From: Desulfoluna spongiiphila
GTDB taxonomy: Bacteria > Desulfobacterota > Desulfobacteria > Desulfobacterales > Desulfolunaceae
DNA: 64,000 bases
Reading direction: 5' to 3'
Assembly (NCBI RefSeq): GCF_900101345.1
Contig: NZ_FMUX01000001.1
Span: forward strand, 428,170 to 492,169
This document shows positions 7,994-16,754 of the stretch, in pieces. How positions within the stretch are numbered: position 1 is the first letter of the stretch; the number at the start of each line of letters is the position of its first letter. Under the pieces are notes generated by a model. That model was not told the origin of the DNA. It saw only the letters and a list, made by a program, of their open reading frames with translations, and searched no databases. Both the position numbers and the translations under genes were made by a program.

Positions 7994-8488
7994 CGCTTGT
8001 GCCCGTCAACGCGTGTTTTTTTGCCCGGCAACGCGCTGTGGCGATCCACCCCGCGTTGCACTGCCCATCCCGCTTGAAGTTGCCTTGTCTCTTTCTTTTC
8101 GGCTGCCCTTTAAAAAACCTTAACCCGAATACCGGGTGTTGCCATGGCCTTAGCCCGGATATTTCCCCGCGTCCGTGCCGAGGGCCGGGCTACAACCGCG
8201 CCACCAGCATCACCCCGGCAACCGCCAGGCCATACCAGACCACGGTTTTACATGCCTCGCCCCATCCCGTCCCGGTCCATGAACAATGCAACTCCGGCTT
8301 TATCAACCGGGAATCCTCAGCCCTTAAAAGGTCCTTAAAAAAAGAACATACCACGCCGACTGATTGTCTCATACCACACCTCATTAAAGTAAATAATCCT
8401 GTCTTTAACCTACATCGGTGTGGTAATTTCTATCCAATCGTAAGAGCGGATCGGCCTCTTCACAAATCCTGATCAACCGGGGGAAACC
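7994..8488. other. Gene-free region upstream of the LysR-type gene
   Basis: 495 bases between divergent genes. It contains a short family C fragment (TAGCCCGGATATTTCC, 8151-8166) and a TAACCCGAAT relative at 8121. The last 140 bases are AT-rich and probably hold the LysR promoter. I find no convincing gene; a 64-codon frame on the minus strand near 8190-8384 lacks coding features. Confidence 0.4.
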
Positions 8489-9373
8489 GTGGAAATATAC
8501 CAGCTAAAAACCTTTGTCGCGGTGGCGGAGGAAGCCCACCTGACACGCGCAGCCGAACGGCTCAACACCAGCCAGCCGGCGGTGAGCGCCCACATCAAGG
8601 CCCTTGAGGAATCCCTCGGCACCCCGTTGTTTCACCGCACCCCCAAAGGCATGGTCTTGACCGATGAGGGGCTCCTTTTAAAAGAGTCGGCCCGGACCAT
8701 CCTTGAGGCGACCCGCGCCATGGAGCTCCAGGCCCAGAAGCTGCGCCGGGAGCTTACCGGCACCCTTCGCATCGGCCTCAACTCGGAGCCCTCGGGTCTC
8801 AAGGCCGCCCCCTTTGCCACCTGGCTCAAAACGCGGCACCCCGGGGTTCACCTCTCCTACCACCAGAGCATCTCCGGCAAAATTCTCCTGGATTTAAAAG
8901 CGGGTGTCATCGACGGCGGGTTTTTCTACGGATCGTGCCCCCACGGCGAAATCGCCGGCCTCTTTCTCAAAGAGATCGACCTGGTGGTGGCCGGACCGGC
9001 CCCGTGGGCCGATAAAATCAAAGGGGCTTCCTGGCAGGCTATCGCCGCCCTGCCCTGGGTAGGTTTTCCCCCTCACTGTCCCTACAACGAAGCCCTGACA
9101 CCTCTGCTCCGGAAAGACGACACCCGCCCCGGAGCGGCCATGCTCTCGGACAACGAATCCACCATCACCACCATGGTCCAGTCCGGCCTCGGCCTCTCCA
9201 TCATGCTGCGGGAAGACGCCCTCAAAGCTGAAGAGAGGGACACCCTTGCCGTCTGGGACGGAGAAAACCTGACCCTTCCCCTCTCCTTCGGCTATGTAAA
9301 AAAACGGGAAAAAGAGCCCGTGATCCAGGCGGCCCTGGAGGGCATTGCGGAGGTGTTCCGAAAAAACGGGTAA
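8489..9373 (+). CDS. LysR-family transcriptional regulator
   Basis: 294 aa. The N-terminal winged helix is classic (MEIYQLKTFVAVAEEAHLTRAAERLNTSQPAVS, split here only in description: residues 1-33), followed by the linker helix and two periplasmic-binding-like effector subdomains (about 90-290). Its likely target is itself or a neighbour. The nearest opposite-facing gene is the convergent LysE-type exporter; the divergent gene is the FliK-like one. LysR regulators often control amino-acid exporters such as LysE (known example: LysG/LysE), so a link to the adjacent exporter is plausible but inferred. Confidence 0.92.
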   Translation: MEIYQLKTFVAVAEEAHLTRAAERLNTSQPAVSAHIKALEESLGTPLFHRTPKGMVLTDEGLLLKESARTILEATRAMELQAQKLRRELTGTLRIGLNSEPSGLKAAPFATWLKTRHPGVHLSYHQSISGKILLDLKAGVIDGGFFYGSCPHGEIAGLFLKEIDLVVAGPAPWADKIKGASWQAIAALPWVGFPPHCPYNEALTPLLRKDDTRPGAAMLSDNESTITTMVQSGLGLSIMLREDALKAEERDTLAVWDGENLTLPLSFGYVKKREKEPVIQAALEGIAEVFRKNG

Positions 9374-9376
9374 ACA

Positions 9377-9433
9377 GGTGATAGGTGATAGGTGATAGGT
9401 GATAGGTGATAGGTGATAGGTGATAGGTGATAG
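9377..9433. repeat. Heptanucleotide tandem repeat, (GGTGATA)8
   Basis: Eight perfect copies of GGTGATA begin three bases after the LysR-type stop codon. Related heptamer arrays occur at 33773 and 63856. Perfect conservation suggests a young slippage-prone tract. Confidence 0.9.
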
Positions 9434-9506
9434 AAAATACCCCACCACCTATGGCTTATCACTTTCTTTTTATGACCTATTACCCGTTTTTCCTATTTTT
9501 CTTACC

Positions 9507-10139
9507 TCACCTCTCCCACCCCAACAACACCCCGAACATCACCATCAAAACGCCGGTGATGCCATCCAAGGTGCGCTGCACCGCCTCTTTCATGAGAATA
9601 ACCTTGGCACGGTCCACCATGGCGGCAAGGCCTGTCTGCCAGACCATGGCGATCACAAAATGGAGTCCGGCAAGGCCAAGGGCCTGCACCAGGGCGGGAC
9701 GGGCGGGGTCGATGAACTGGGGCAGGAAGGCCATGTAAAAGACGATGGTCTTGGGGTTCAGGACGTTGGAGAGAAACCCCTCGCGCAGGGACCTTGCCAC
9801 GCGAAAGTCACCGAAACCCGGCGGTATGTCTTCCACGGAGCTCCCGCTCCTTGGGGTGGCGGCCGACCGGAGGCTCACAATCCCCAGCCAGATCAGGTAC
9901 GCGGCCCCCATGAGCTTGAGCAGCCCGAAGGCAACGGCGGAGTGCAGAAGGATTACGGAAATCCCCACGGCGGAAAAGGTGGCGTGGACAAAGAGCCCCG
10001 AACAGATGCCGAGGCTGGTAAAAAAACCGTCTTTCATGGCCCCCCGGGTCGTGTTGCGGATCACCAGGATGGTGTCGATGCCTGGTGTGATGGTGAGAAG
10101 CGTGATGGCGATGGTATAGGCAATCAGGTTGTGTTCCAT
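9507..10139 (-). CDS. LysE/RhtB-family amino acid exporter
   Basis: 210 aa, six predicted membrane helices. The start MEHNLIAYTIAITLLTITPGIDT carries the family's TPGPD-like motif (TPGID here, about 19-23), and RNTTRGAMKDGFFTSLGICSG follows as usual. The family exports amino acids or homoserine lactone-like compounds using the proton gradient. The gene converges on the LysR-type gene across the heptamer repeat. Substrate is not predictable. Confidence 0.92.
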   Translation of the reverse strand: MEHNLIAYTIAITLLTITPGIDTILVIRNTTRGAMKDGFFTSLGICSGLFVHATFSAVGISVILLHSAVAFGLLKLMGAAYLIWLGIVSLRSAATPRSGSSVEDIPPGFGDFRVARSLREGFLSNVLNPKTIVFYMAFLPQFIDPARPALVQALGLAGLHFVIAMVWQTGLAAMVDRAKVILMKEAVQRTLDGITGVLMVMFGVLLGWER

Positions 10140-10243
10140 GGGATCTCCAAAAAATAAAGTCAGGTCAGGTGTCCATCATGGGCCAGGGCGCGGGAACTGT
10201 CAATGGCGGGGCAGGCCATAGGACGGCACCTGTGAGCCCACAA

Positions 10244-10282
10244 ACAAAAGCGGGCGCATGACATTCATGCGCCCGCTTTTGT
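10244..10282 (-). terminator. Rho-independent terminator
   Basis: A perfect 18-bp stem (ACAAAAGCGGGCGCATGA and its complement) with a CAT loop, flanked by A- and T-runs. It lies 130 bases downstream of the minus-strand exported-protein gene at 10412 and upstream of the exporter gene. It would work in either direction. Confidence 0.85.
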
Positions 10283-10411
10283 ATGGGGCCTCGGCCCTTT
10301 GTACCATCGTGAACCGGGCCTTCTCACCGACCGTTGGGAGGCTGGCCCTTCCGCAAACAGCCGGGGGCAAGGCCCGGAGAGAATCCGTGTAGCACTGTCC
10401 CCCAAAGGGGA

Positions 10412-10924
10412 TCAGAAGCCCCAGCAGCAATCGGCCCGGTTGTTGTCGTATGCGCCGGACTCACTGCGCCGCTTCTCATTCTCCACCATCACCCCCGTCT
10501 GGTATGCTTTCATGCCTTCGTTATGGGGAAGGACAGCGTAACCGCCGATCCAGGGCTGCTGCTCAGCCAGTGCATCCAGCTCTTTTAGAGTGCGCTCCGC
10601 CTCCATGGCCTGCTCGGTGTTTTCAACGACATAATCCCGTGGGATATGAACCTTGTTGACTGCCACACGCAGGTCGCCGTTTGTCATCTCCTTGGCCTGA
10701 ACCTTCATCACATGCCCCTCACCGTTGGTGAAGTAGCTGATGCCGTCGAGGCCATCGTTCAACGCCTGGGTCCCCAGGTCATGGAGTTCGGTGCCGGGCT
10801 CTGCCACCGTGCCTTTTGTAAAATCAAAAAGCCCTGCAACAGCGGGGCCGGAGGAGAAGCTCAACGCAACCATGACAATGGTGACGGTGACGATATGGAC
10901 ATATATGCCTTTTAAGGTCTTCAT
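10412..10924 (-). CDS. Exported protein of unknown function (paralogue 1)
   Basis: 170 aa with a signal peptide (hydrophobic 8-28, cleavage after AVA). The mature part begins GLFDFTKGTVAEPGTELHDL and has GISYFTNGEGHVMKVQAKE, QQPWIGGYAVLPHNEG and a C-terminal tail with CC. I do not recognise the family. The gene at 11364-11840 encodes a close paralogue in the same orientation. It has a good ribosome-binding site (AGAGGAAT) and a strong terminator downstream. Each copy has its own untranslated flanks, so they are tandem duplicates and not one operon of fused units. Confidence 0.8.
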   Translation of the reverse strand: MKTLKGIYVHIVTVTIVMVALSFSSGPAVAGLFDFTKGTVAEPGTELHDLGTQALNDGLDGISYFTNGEGHVMKVQAKEMTNGDLRVAVNKVHIPRDYVVENTEQAMEAERTLKELDALAEQQPWIGGYAVLPHNEGMKAYQTGVMVENEKRRSESGAYDNNRADCCWGF

Positions 10925-11363
10925 GGGTATTCCTCTAACTTAAAGGATGTATCAAAGCCGGAGAATTCCGGCTGAATGGTTCGTTATCCGATGCCTCTGG
11001 GCACCGCTTTCTGCCGCTGGGTTAACCCTGCGGCCTCTGCTCATGGGCTGATGCCCCTCATTTTCTGTTCACTGATTGCGCTTGTGTGGTCGCCCGGGAG
11101 GAAAGAAAGGGGAATAGGGATGACGAGAAAGGGTCTGGTCTGGAATCATAGTGGAGCCGTTATAGCCGGGCCTGATGCTTGATGTACTCCTTTTCTGCCG
11201 TTTGTTTTTGCCAATGCATGCAGCACAGTCGGTGCTGCGAATCACAAGGCTCGCCCCAGGAAAGGACGTCATGGAAGATGACAAGCGAGGGGGCATGGGC
11301 TCCATACCCCCGTTCTCCTGTCCTTTTCGTAAAGGGCACCCCCGCCGTTAAGGCGGGCGTGGA
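10925..11363. other. Gap between tandem paralogues, with a terminator-like hairpin
   Basis: 439 bases without a supported gene. The CCCGCC-GTTAA-GGCGGG hairpin at 11341-11357 lies just after the stop codon of the upstream paralogue and may end its transcript, although the T-run is poor. Confidence 0.4.
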
Positions 11364-11840
11364 TCAGTTGTCTCTCTGGTGGTTTCTATTGAACTCGGTC
11401 TCCACCATCACGCCGAACTTATAGGCCTTCACCCCCTCATTGTGGGGAAGAACCGCGTATCCACCGACCCAGGGCTGCTGCTCGGAAAGGTCCGCCAGGC
11501 TCTGCCAGGTGCGCTCTGCCTCAAGGGTCTGGTCATGGGTATCAGCCACATAATTCTTCGGGATATGAACCCGCCTTACAGCCACGCGCAAGTCCCCGTT
11601 GGCCATCTCCTTGGCCCGGACTTCCACCACACGGCCTTCACCGTTGGTAAAGTAGCTGATGCCACCCAGCCCACGGTCCAGGGCTTCGGTGCCCAGTTCA
11701 TGGAGCTCGGTACCCGGAACGGCAACCCTGCCTTGAGTAAAATCAAATATCCCGGCCTGGGCCGGTGCGGCAGCCATCACAAAGGCTGCAACCACGGCGG
11801 CGAAAACGACATGCAGATAGGCTTTTTTCATGGTCTTCAT
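11364..11840 (-). CDS. Exported protein of unknown function (paralogue 2)
   Basis: 158 aa from ATG 11840, with GGGAGGT nine bases upstream. The open frame extends upstream without such a site. It has a signal peptide ending PAQA and a mature start GIFDFTQGRVAVPGTELHEL. It is similar to the protein at 10412-10924 along its whole length (for example GISYFTNGEGRVVEVRAKE and QQPWVGGYAVLPHNEG), but the C-terminus differs. The two form a tandem pair. No catalytic motif is visible, and the periplasmic location is inferred from the signal peptide. Confidence 0.82.
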   Translation of the reverse strand: MKTMKKAYLHVVFAAVVAAFVMAAAPAQAGIFDFTQGRVAVPGTELHELGTEALDRGLGGISYFTNGEGRVVEVRAKEMANGDLRVAVRRVHIPKNYVADTHDQTLEAERTWQSLADLSEQQPWVGGYAVLPHNEGVKAYKFGVMVETEFNRNHQRDN

Positions 11841-12080
11841 AACGGTACCTCCCTTACGCTTATACATACCGGTCAACGCCGGCTGAATCGTCATGGATTG
11901 AAACATTGTATGGTAAGGGTACGTTACACAAAACATGCCACAGGAAGGGCCCGGGCTGAAAAACAAAAAAACGCCGCCGGGCCGGACCATGCACCGCCTC
12001 AATAAAAAAGAAAACACGACTCGCGGTCCACGACTGGAGAATACTCTTCAAGACCCTGGGGACTATTCTTTACCGTGACC

Positions 12081-12185
12081 TTAACCCGTATATTTCATGA
12101 GAAAACGGTCCGGTTAAAACAAGAAGGTGTCATGGCAACTGGTGACTCAGAGATATTTAGGCATTTCGTGAAATATCCGGGCTAA
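12081..12185. repeat. Family C element, complete short copy (MITE-like)
   Basis: 105 bases bounded by terminal inverted repeats: TTAACCCGTATATTTCATGA on the left and TCGTGAAATATCCGGGCTAA on the right. It encodes nothing. The right end supplies the TAG stop codon (12182-12184) of the neighbouring acetyltransferase gene. Confidence 0.7.
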
Positions 12186-12703
12186 AAATCCATCTGGAAG
12201 AAAAGGTGGGGCATGCCGTGGTACTCGCCGTCCAGCTCCGGGCGCCGTGAAAAGCCGAATGTGGTAAGGACATGACCGGACCTGGCGTTGTCGGGGTCCG
12301 TCAGGGAGACGATGCGCTCCGCCTTCAGGTGGTCCCGCGTGAATTCAATGCACAGTCGGCCCGCTTCCGGGCCCACGCCCTGTCCCCAGCTCTCCTTGCC
12401 CAGGATGGAGCCCAGCTCGATGCTCTTCACCTCTTTAAGGTACCGCAGCCCGCAGTAGCCGATGGGCTCCCCGGTCTCTTTCCAGGACACCACAAACATT
12501 CCGTAGCCGAACTCCCGCCAGTGGTCCATGAGCACCTCAAGGCGAAGGGCCGCCTCCTCTTCGGGAAGCGGGGCGTTGTGGGGTGGAATATAGCGCATCA
12601 CATCCGCGTCGCCGTATAGCGCAACGAAAAAATCGCGGTCCGTTGGCCGGGGGGGACGGAGAGAGAGGCGATCACTGATAAGGGGGAATGAAAATGAAGT
12701 CAT
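12182..12703 (-). CDS. GNAT-family N-acetyltransferase (RimJ/RimL type)
   Basis: 173 aa. It opens with ISDRLSLRPPRPTDRDFF, the usual RimJ/RimL start. It continues with the acetyl-CoA site region (GSILGKESWGQGVGPEAGRL, about 98-117, where the usual GxG is partly changed) and ends TTFGFSRRPELDGEY. The family acetylates protein N-termini or small amines, and the substrate is unknown. The last codon and stop coincide with the end of a family C element, so the C-terminus may have been reshaped by insertion. Confidence 0.85.
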   Translation of the reverse strand: MTSFSFPLISDRLSLRPPRPTDRDFFVALYGDADVMRYIPPHNAPLPEEEAALRLEVLMDHWREFGYGMFVVSWKETGEPIGYCGLRYLKEVKSIELGSILGKESWGQGVGPEAGRLCIEFTRDHLKAERIVSLTDPDNARSGHVLTTFGFSRRPELDGEYHGMPHLFFQMDF

Positions 12704-12913
12704 AGATTATGCCTTATACGTCGAGTAAAGGTGATTCCGGCATCAACACATCCCCACTCACTTGCCATGGATTTCCCATAATGGCAATAGCCAACAGGGC
12801 CATCAAAAGCAGGAAAACAGCAAGTCGCCTCACCCTTGCAGGTCCAACGCATTTAGACTTTGTCTCCGGTGTTCCTGGACGGGCCGACGGTTTAAGACGA
12901 GCGACGACCAGGT

Positions 12914-13855
12914 CTACAGGGTTTCGAGATGGCCAACCTCCCTTCCGGAGACGCTCTCCTGAAGGGGTCTGGTCTTCCAGCGTCGATGGATCCAGAACCA
13001 CTGATCCGGATAGCGCCGTACCATCTCTTCGATGACACGGTTAAAGGCCTGGGTGTTCTCCACGAGGTCCTTCTCCGGGTCACCGGTCTTCACCACGGGA
13101 ACTTCCGGACCGAACTCCGCCCGAAATTTGCCGTTTTCTCGTACCACAAAAAAAGAGATTACTGGCACGTCAGTGGCCATGGCAAAGAAGGCCAAACCTT
13201 TATTCGCACTGGCCTTTCTCCCCAAAAAGTCCACAAAAACGCTTTGACGGGGTTTGCTGGCATTTTGATCAATAAGCAGACCCACGAGATTTCCTTTAAA
13301 AAGCTCTTTACGAATACCATAGACAGCCCTTCGCGTGGGATACATACGGCATCCAAACTTTTGTCGAATCTCCTTGGTGTATCGGTCCAAAGGCTTAAAA
13401 TCAAGGGTTCGATACACGGCGGCGGACTGAAAACCGGAGGCCATAATAGCTGGGGCCGCAAGCTCCCAATTACCGATATGAGCCATAACCAGCAAGACCC
13501 CTTTACCTTTCTTATGGGCATTGATGACGTGGTTCATACCGTAATAACGAAACTGATGGCAGATACTCTCCAATGGCCACCGGGTGCTCTGCCCCATTTC
13601 AAAAAGAATACGAACCGTGTTGACAAAATTCAGCTTGGCAAGTCCCGTAAGCGCTTTCTGGTCCATGGAATCACCGAAGACATGGGTCAGATTGTCCATG
13701 GCCACGGTTCGATGCCGTGTATCGTACTTAAACCAGGCATGTCCGACGAAATGAGCAAGCCGGTCGGCTCGTCGTGGGGAAATTAGCCCGATAAAGGTTA
13801 TTAATGATTTGACAAGGTGGTAAGTCATGGACTCGATACGGCGTGAAAATTTCAT
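12914..13855 (-). CDS. Lipid A biosynthesis lauroyl/myristoyl acyltransferase-like protein (LpxL/HtrB family)
   Basis: 313 aa with a good ribosome-binding site (AAGGAAG). The catalytic HX4(D/E) motif is HIGNWE (about residue 125). The C-terminal RYPDQWFWIHRRWKTRP block is diagnostic of the family. The N-terminus has a hydrophobic anchor. It adds a secondary acyl chain to Kdo-lipid A at the inner membrane. After the family block a short tail runs on. A 39-codon hydrophobic frame follows between this gene and the acetyltransferase but is not convincing. It stands apart from other lipid A genes. Confidence 0.92.
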   Translation of the reverse strand: MKFSRRIESMTYHLVKSLITFIGLISPRRADRLAHFVGHAWFKYDTRHRTVAMDNLTHVFGDSMDQKALTGLAKLNFVNTVRILFEMGQSTRWPLESICHQFRYYGMNHVINAHKKGKGVLLVMAHIGNWELAAPAIMASGFQSAAVYRTLDFKPLDRYTKEIRQKFGCRMYPTRRAVYGIRKELFKGNLVGLLIDQNASKPRQSVFVDFLGRKASANKGLAFFAMATDVPVISFFVVRENGKFRAEFGPEVPVVKTGDPEKDLVENTQAFNRVIEEMVRRYPDQWFWIHRRWKTRPLQESVSGREVGHLETL

Positions 13856-14251
13856 ACGTCTTCCTTAGCACTGTAAATAGCAGCAAACCGAATGAACGGT
13901 TGTCGATTCTGGCTGCACGGCATTTCAAACGATCACGTCACCGACGTCTACCCACATGAGCAACGTGGCGGCGGGGCGTGTACCTGATGATCCGGGGTGC
14001 GTTGCCACCTCTTCTTACAACGTGTTAGCCAGTCGGCTATTTTGCAGCCGAGCAATTACCGTTTTTTTCATCTTCGCCCCCGCGCTTCGTATTGATCGCC
14101 CTGCTCACCCCGGTCTCTTTCATTGCCCGCAGCGCAATCTTTGTGATATGCTCGCAACAGGTCGTAACATGAAAAGATACACCCGGTTTTACCCCGTCCC
14201 ACCCCCCTCCACGGCCCGTCTTTGAAGACAGAAACACGAGAGAAGGGCCCC
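13856..14251. other. Divergent gap between acyltransferase and PAS-GGDEF genes
   Basis: About 396 bases with no supported gene. Frames on the minus strand around 14037-14237 have no start signal. The last 30 bases carry the GAGAAGGG ribosome-binding site of the cyclase gene. Confidence 0.35.
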
Positions 14252-15151
14252 ATGGACATCAAAACCGCATTCCCGAAAATCGTCGACAACATCCACGACG
14301 GTCTGTACATCGTGGACAAAAACCGCGCCATCACCTTCTGGAACAAAGCCGCCGAACGCATCACCGGGTACGCCGCAGGGGAGGTCCTCGGCAAAAAATG
14401 CTCGGAAAACATCCTCACCCACCTGGACGGCAAGGGAAACAAGCTCTGCACCGGCAGGTGCCCCCTGGAAAAAACCATGGCCGATAAGAAGATGCGGGAA
14501 GCCGACATCTTCCTGCACCACAAAAACGGCCACCGCATCCCGGTCTCCGTCCGGGTCAGTACCCTCAACGACACGGCCGGCAACGTAATCGGCGGCATCG
14601 AGCTTTTCACGGACATCAGCTACCAGACCTTGACGGAGCAGAGGATCAAGGAGCTGGAGAAACTGGCCCTTTTGGACATTCTCACCCAGCTGGCCAACCG
14701 TACCGGCATCATCCGGGCCCTCCAGGGGGACCTGGAGGAACACAAGCGCTACGGCGTCCCCTTCGGCATCCTTTTCATGGATATCGATCACTTCAAGGTG
14801 GTGAACGACACCTTTGGCCATGACGCCGGGGACAAGGTCCTGAAAGTGATTGCAGACACCTTCACCGCCAACTCCCGGGCCTTTGACCTCTACGGCCGGT
14901 GGGGCGGAGAGGAGTTCATCGGCATCATACGCAACATCACGGCCGAAGCCCTGGAGTCCCTCGGCAACCGCCTGCGCACCCTCATCGAAAATACCTTCTG
15001 CCTCCACGAAGGCATCCCCCTCAAGGTCACCATCTCCATGGGCGCCACCATCGTACGCCGTGGGGACACCATCGACACCCTCATCAAACGAGCCGACACC
15101 CTCCTTTACGAGAGCAAGGCTTCCGGGAGAAACCGAACCTCCTTCCGCTAA
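14252..15151 (+). CDS. PAS-GGDEF diguanylate cyclase
   Basis: 299 aa from ATG 14252, behind GAGAAGGG. An N-terminal PAS domain (about 8-122: DGLYIVDKNRAITFWNKAAERITGY) is followed by a GGDEF domain (about 140-296) with LTQLANR (144-150) and an intact GGEEF catalytic motif (218-222). The inhibitory RxxD site is present (RAFD, 209-212), so product inhibition by cyclic di-GMP is expected. There is no membrane segment, so it is a cytoplasmic sensor. Two cysteines in the PAS part (KLCTGRCPLE) may bind a ligand or metal; this CTGRCPL pattern recurs in PAS proteins of delta-proteobacteria. It is convergent with the next gene, 15 bases away. Confidence 0.93.
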   Translation: MDIKTAFPKIVDNIHDGLYIVDKNRAITFWNKAAERITGYAAGEVLGKKCSENILTHLDGKGNKLCTGRCPLEKTMADKKMREADIFLHHKNGHRIPVSVRVSTLNDTAGNVIGGIELFTDISYQTLTEQRIKELEKLALLDILTQLANRTGIIRALQGDLEEHKRYGVPFGILFMDIDHFKVVNDTFGHDAGDKVLKVIADTFTANSRAFDLYGRWGGEEFIGIIRNITAEALESLGNRLRTLIENTFCLHEGIPLKVTISMGATIVRRGDTIDTLIKRADTLLYESKASGRNRTSFR

Positions 15152-15165
15152 GCAAACACGCCCTT

Positions 15166-16368
15166 TTATGTTTCGGAGCCCAACACCAGAACACGATCCT
15201 GGAACGTAAGCACCTCGATGTCTCGCAGGGTATTGATGCCGTCCCGGTTTGAGACCCCATCCTCGACGCGGATGCTGAAGCCGCTCCTCAGGCGGATGGT
15301 GTACTCTGCGTAGTTCCCGCTGAACAGCACGGTGTTTTTGCCGCTGTTGCCCGTGATGTCATTGTTGTACCCGTTGACACGCACGTTGCTGCTTCTGTCC
15401 CCTGTCAGGGTGACGTCTTTGAGGTAACGGGCATGATGGGTATACGGAAGCTCGGGGTCAAAGCGCAGGGAAAAGGTCCCTTCAAACCCGGGGTCGATGC
15501 GTGCGTTGTAGGTGAGATAGGGGTGAAAAAAGGTGTTATCCATCATGGCCGCCCCCATGGGGTCGTTCTGTCGAAGGCCATTCCGGTCCTTTGCGCAGTA
15601 CTGCCCGTACATGCCGCGATCATTCCACGGCCAGGCCCCCCAGAGGCCGTACCAGCTGTCCACCACGGCGGCCAGGTACTCCTGGGAGAGGCTGTTTTCC
15701 CGGGTCCACTCGTCAACCACCTCCTCCGGCAGGTCCCCCATCAGACCGTTTGCCAGGGCATGTTGCTGGGCGACACGAATCCTGGCCTGAAGCCCGGGCA
15801 AGGCTCCCGGCAAGGAGTGGGGTCCGTCCACGCCGATGCCGAAGTCATGCACCAGGTGCAGGATCTCTTCAAAGGTGGCGTCCCGGTGGTGTTCGTAGTC
15901 CTGGTTCATGTACCACTCCCCGCCCTCCACCTGGATTTCGTCCTGATAAAGCGGTTGCCCCTCCACCCTCACCGGAAACCACCGGTCGTCGCTCCCGTTC
16001 AACAAAAGCAACGCCGCACCGTTGTCGGCCATTCGGTTGGCCACGGCGGATTTGTCCTCGCCGTAAAGGGAGCCGGGGCAATCCGTCAGGTAATGCTCCA
16101 GCACCCCTTTGGCCCGAAGCATTTGCAGGTCGGTGATCTTGTCCTGGGCAAAAATATGAATGGGGTTTCCGTTGGGTGCAACGACCTTGGTATATTTGCA
16201 GAATGCCCGTTTGTAGCCTGGTTCCATGGAGGCAGGCACAGCTCCGATGCCCGGTGCCGCCTCTTCGATGCACGCCCCTTTGCAGAGCGCGGGAGAGCTC
16301 CAAAAACCGCATGCAATGAGTGTGACTAAAAATAAAACAACCGCCGCTGTGTTCCCTTGATTCTTCAT
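15166..16368 (-). CDS. Exported protein with metallopeptidase-like motif and RTX/M10-like C-terminus
   Basis: 400 aa from ATG 16368, with AAGGAG seven bases upstream. Signal peptide: residues 1-30, cleaved near ALC/KGAC; Cys20 and Cys29 leave a lipoprotein possible. The central region contains FEEILHLVHDFGI (166-178), which looks like a displaced zinc-peptidase helix, but the first histidine of HExxH is missing. The C-terminal part repeats short beta-like strands (LTGDRSSNVRVNGYNNDITG) and ends DGINTLRDIEVLTFQD, like the end of M10_C/RTX secretion modules. I cannot assign a function. The divergent response-regulator gene shares its upstream region, which holds a repeated operator-like motif. 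Confidence 0.7.
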   Translation of the reverse strand: MKNQGNTAAVVLFLVTLIACGFWSSPALCKGACIEEAAPGIGAVPASMEPGYKRAFCKYTKVVAPNGNPIHIFAQDKITDLQMLRAKGVLEHYLTDCPGSLYGEDKSAVANRMADNGAALLLLNGSDDRWFPVRVEGQPLYQDEIQVEGGEWYMNQDYEHHRDATFEEILHLVHDFGIGVDGPHSLPGALPGLQARIRVAQQHALANGLMGDLPEEVVDEWTRENSLSQEYLAAVVDSWYGLWGAWPWNDRGMYGQYCAKDRNGLRQNDPMGAAMMDNTFFHPYLTYNARIDPGFEGTFSLRFDPELPYTHHARYLKDVTLTGDRSSNVRVNGYNNDITGNSGKNTVLFSGNYAEYTIRLRSGFSIRVEDGVSNRDGINTLRDIEVLTFQDRVLVLGSET

Positions 16369-16508
16369 TCTGACTCCTTGGTGTGCTTTGTCTTCGCAGT
16401 TAACACCCGGTTCCGCCATGGCGGCCGGATCGTGTGTTTCCGGTAACCACGCATCGGTGTGCCGACGGGGTTGACTTCTGGGCACAGTGTAGAGCCGTCA
16501 AGGGGGCA

Positions 16509-16541
16509 CATTCTATGGAGATTGTGTGTAAAAATGTATAC
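16509..16541. promoter_or_regulatory. Putative response-regulator operator (copy 1)
   Basis: It begins CATTCTATGGAGATTGTGTG and runs to 16541. A copy with about 28 of 32 matching bases lies at 26348-26379, upstream of the efflux cluster. Just downstream ATGTGAAGAAA repeats part of the motif in about 10-11-base phase, as expected for OmpR-type direct-repeat binding. It lies between the divergent exported-protein and response-regulator genes. Confidence 0.55.
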
Positions 16542-16754
16542 AAATGTGAAGAAACAGTTTCCCAAAAGGGATGAGTGTTCCCATCACGGCAAAAACCCGT
16601 TGCCGCCACGGAAAAAACCATGGTACGACCAGACTCGTATCGTTATGTGTCTCCCCCGCCGCACCACCCGACACGGTCGGATACCGCGCGTCGAACCTCT
16701 CGGATTCCGATTCTGAGAGCTATCTTTTTCCGTTACATGCTTGGAGTTGTTGAC

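Noticed and set aside
8190..8384. Possible small membrane protein upstream of the LysR-type gene
   Set aside because: Only the last 20 residues are hydrophobic, no start signal is seen, and the frame overlaps the probable LysR promoter.
12714..12833. A 39-codon hydrophobic frame (GTG 12833, minus strand) between the acyltransferase and the acetyltransferase, possibly an LptC-like N-terminus
   Set aside because: The ribosome-binding site is too close to the GTG and the frame ends after the membrane segment, with no further LptC-like sequence.
14037..14237. Minus-strand frame upstream of the PAS-GGDEF gene with a cysteine pair
   Set aside because: No ribosome-binding site and no recognisable domain. 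It runs through the cyclase promoter region.
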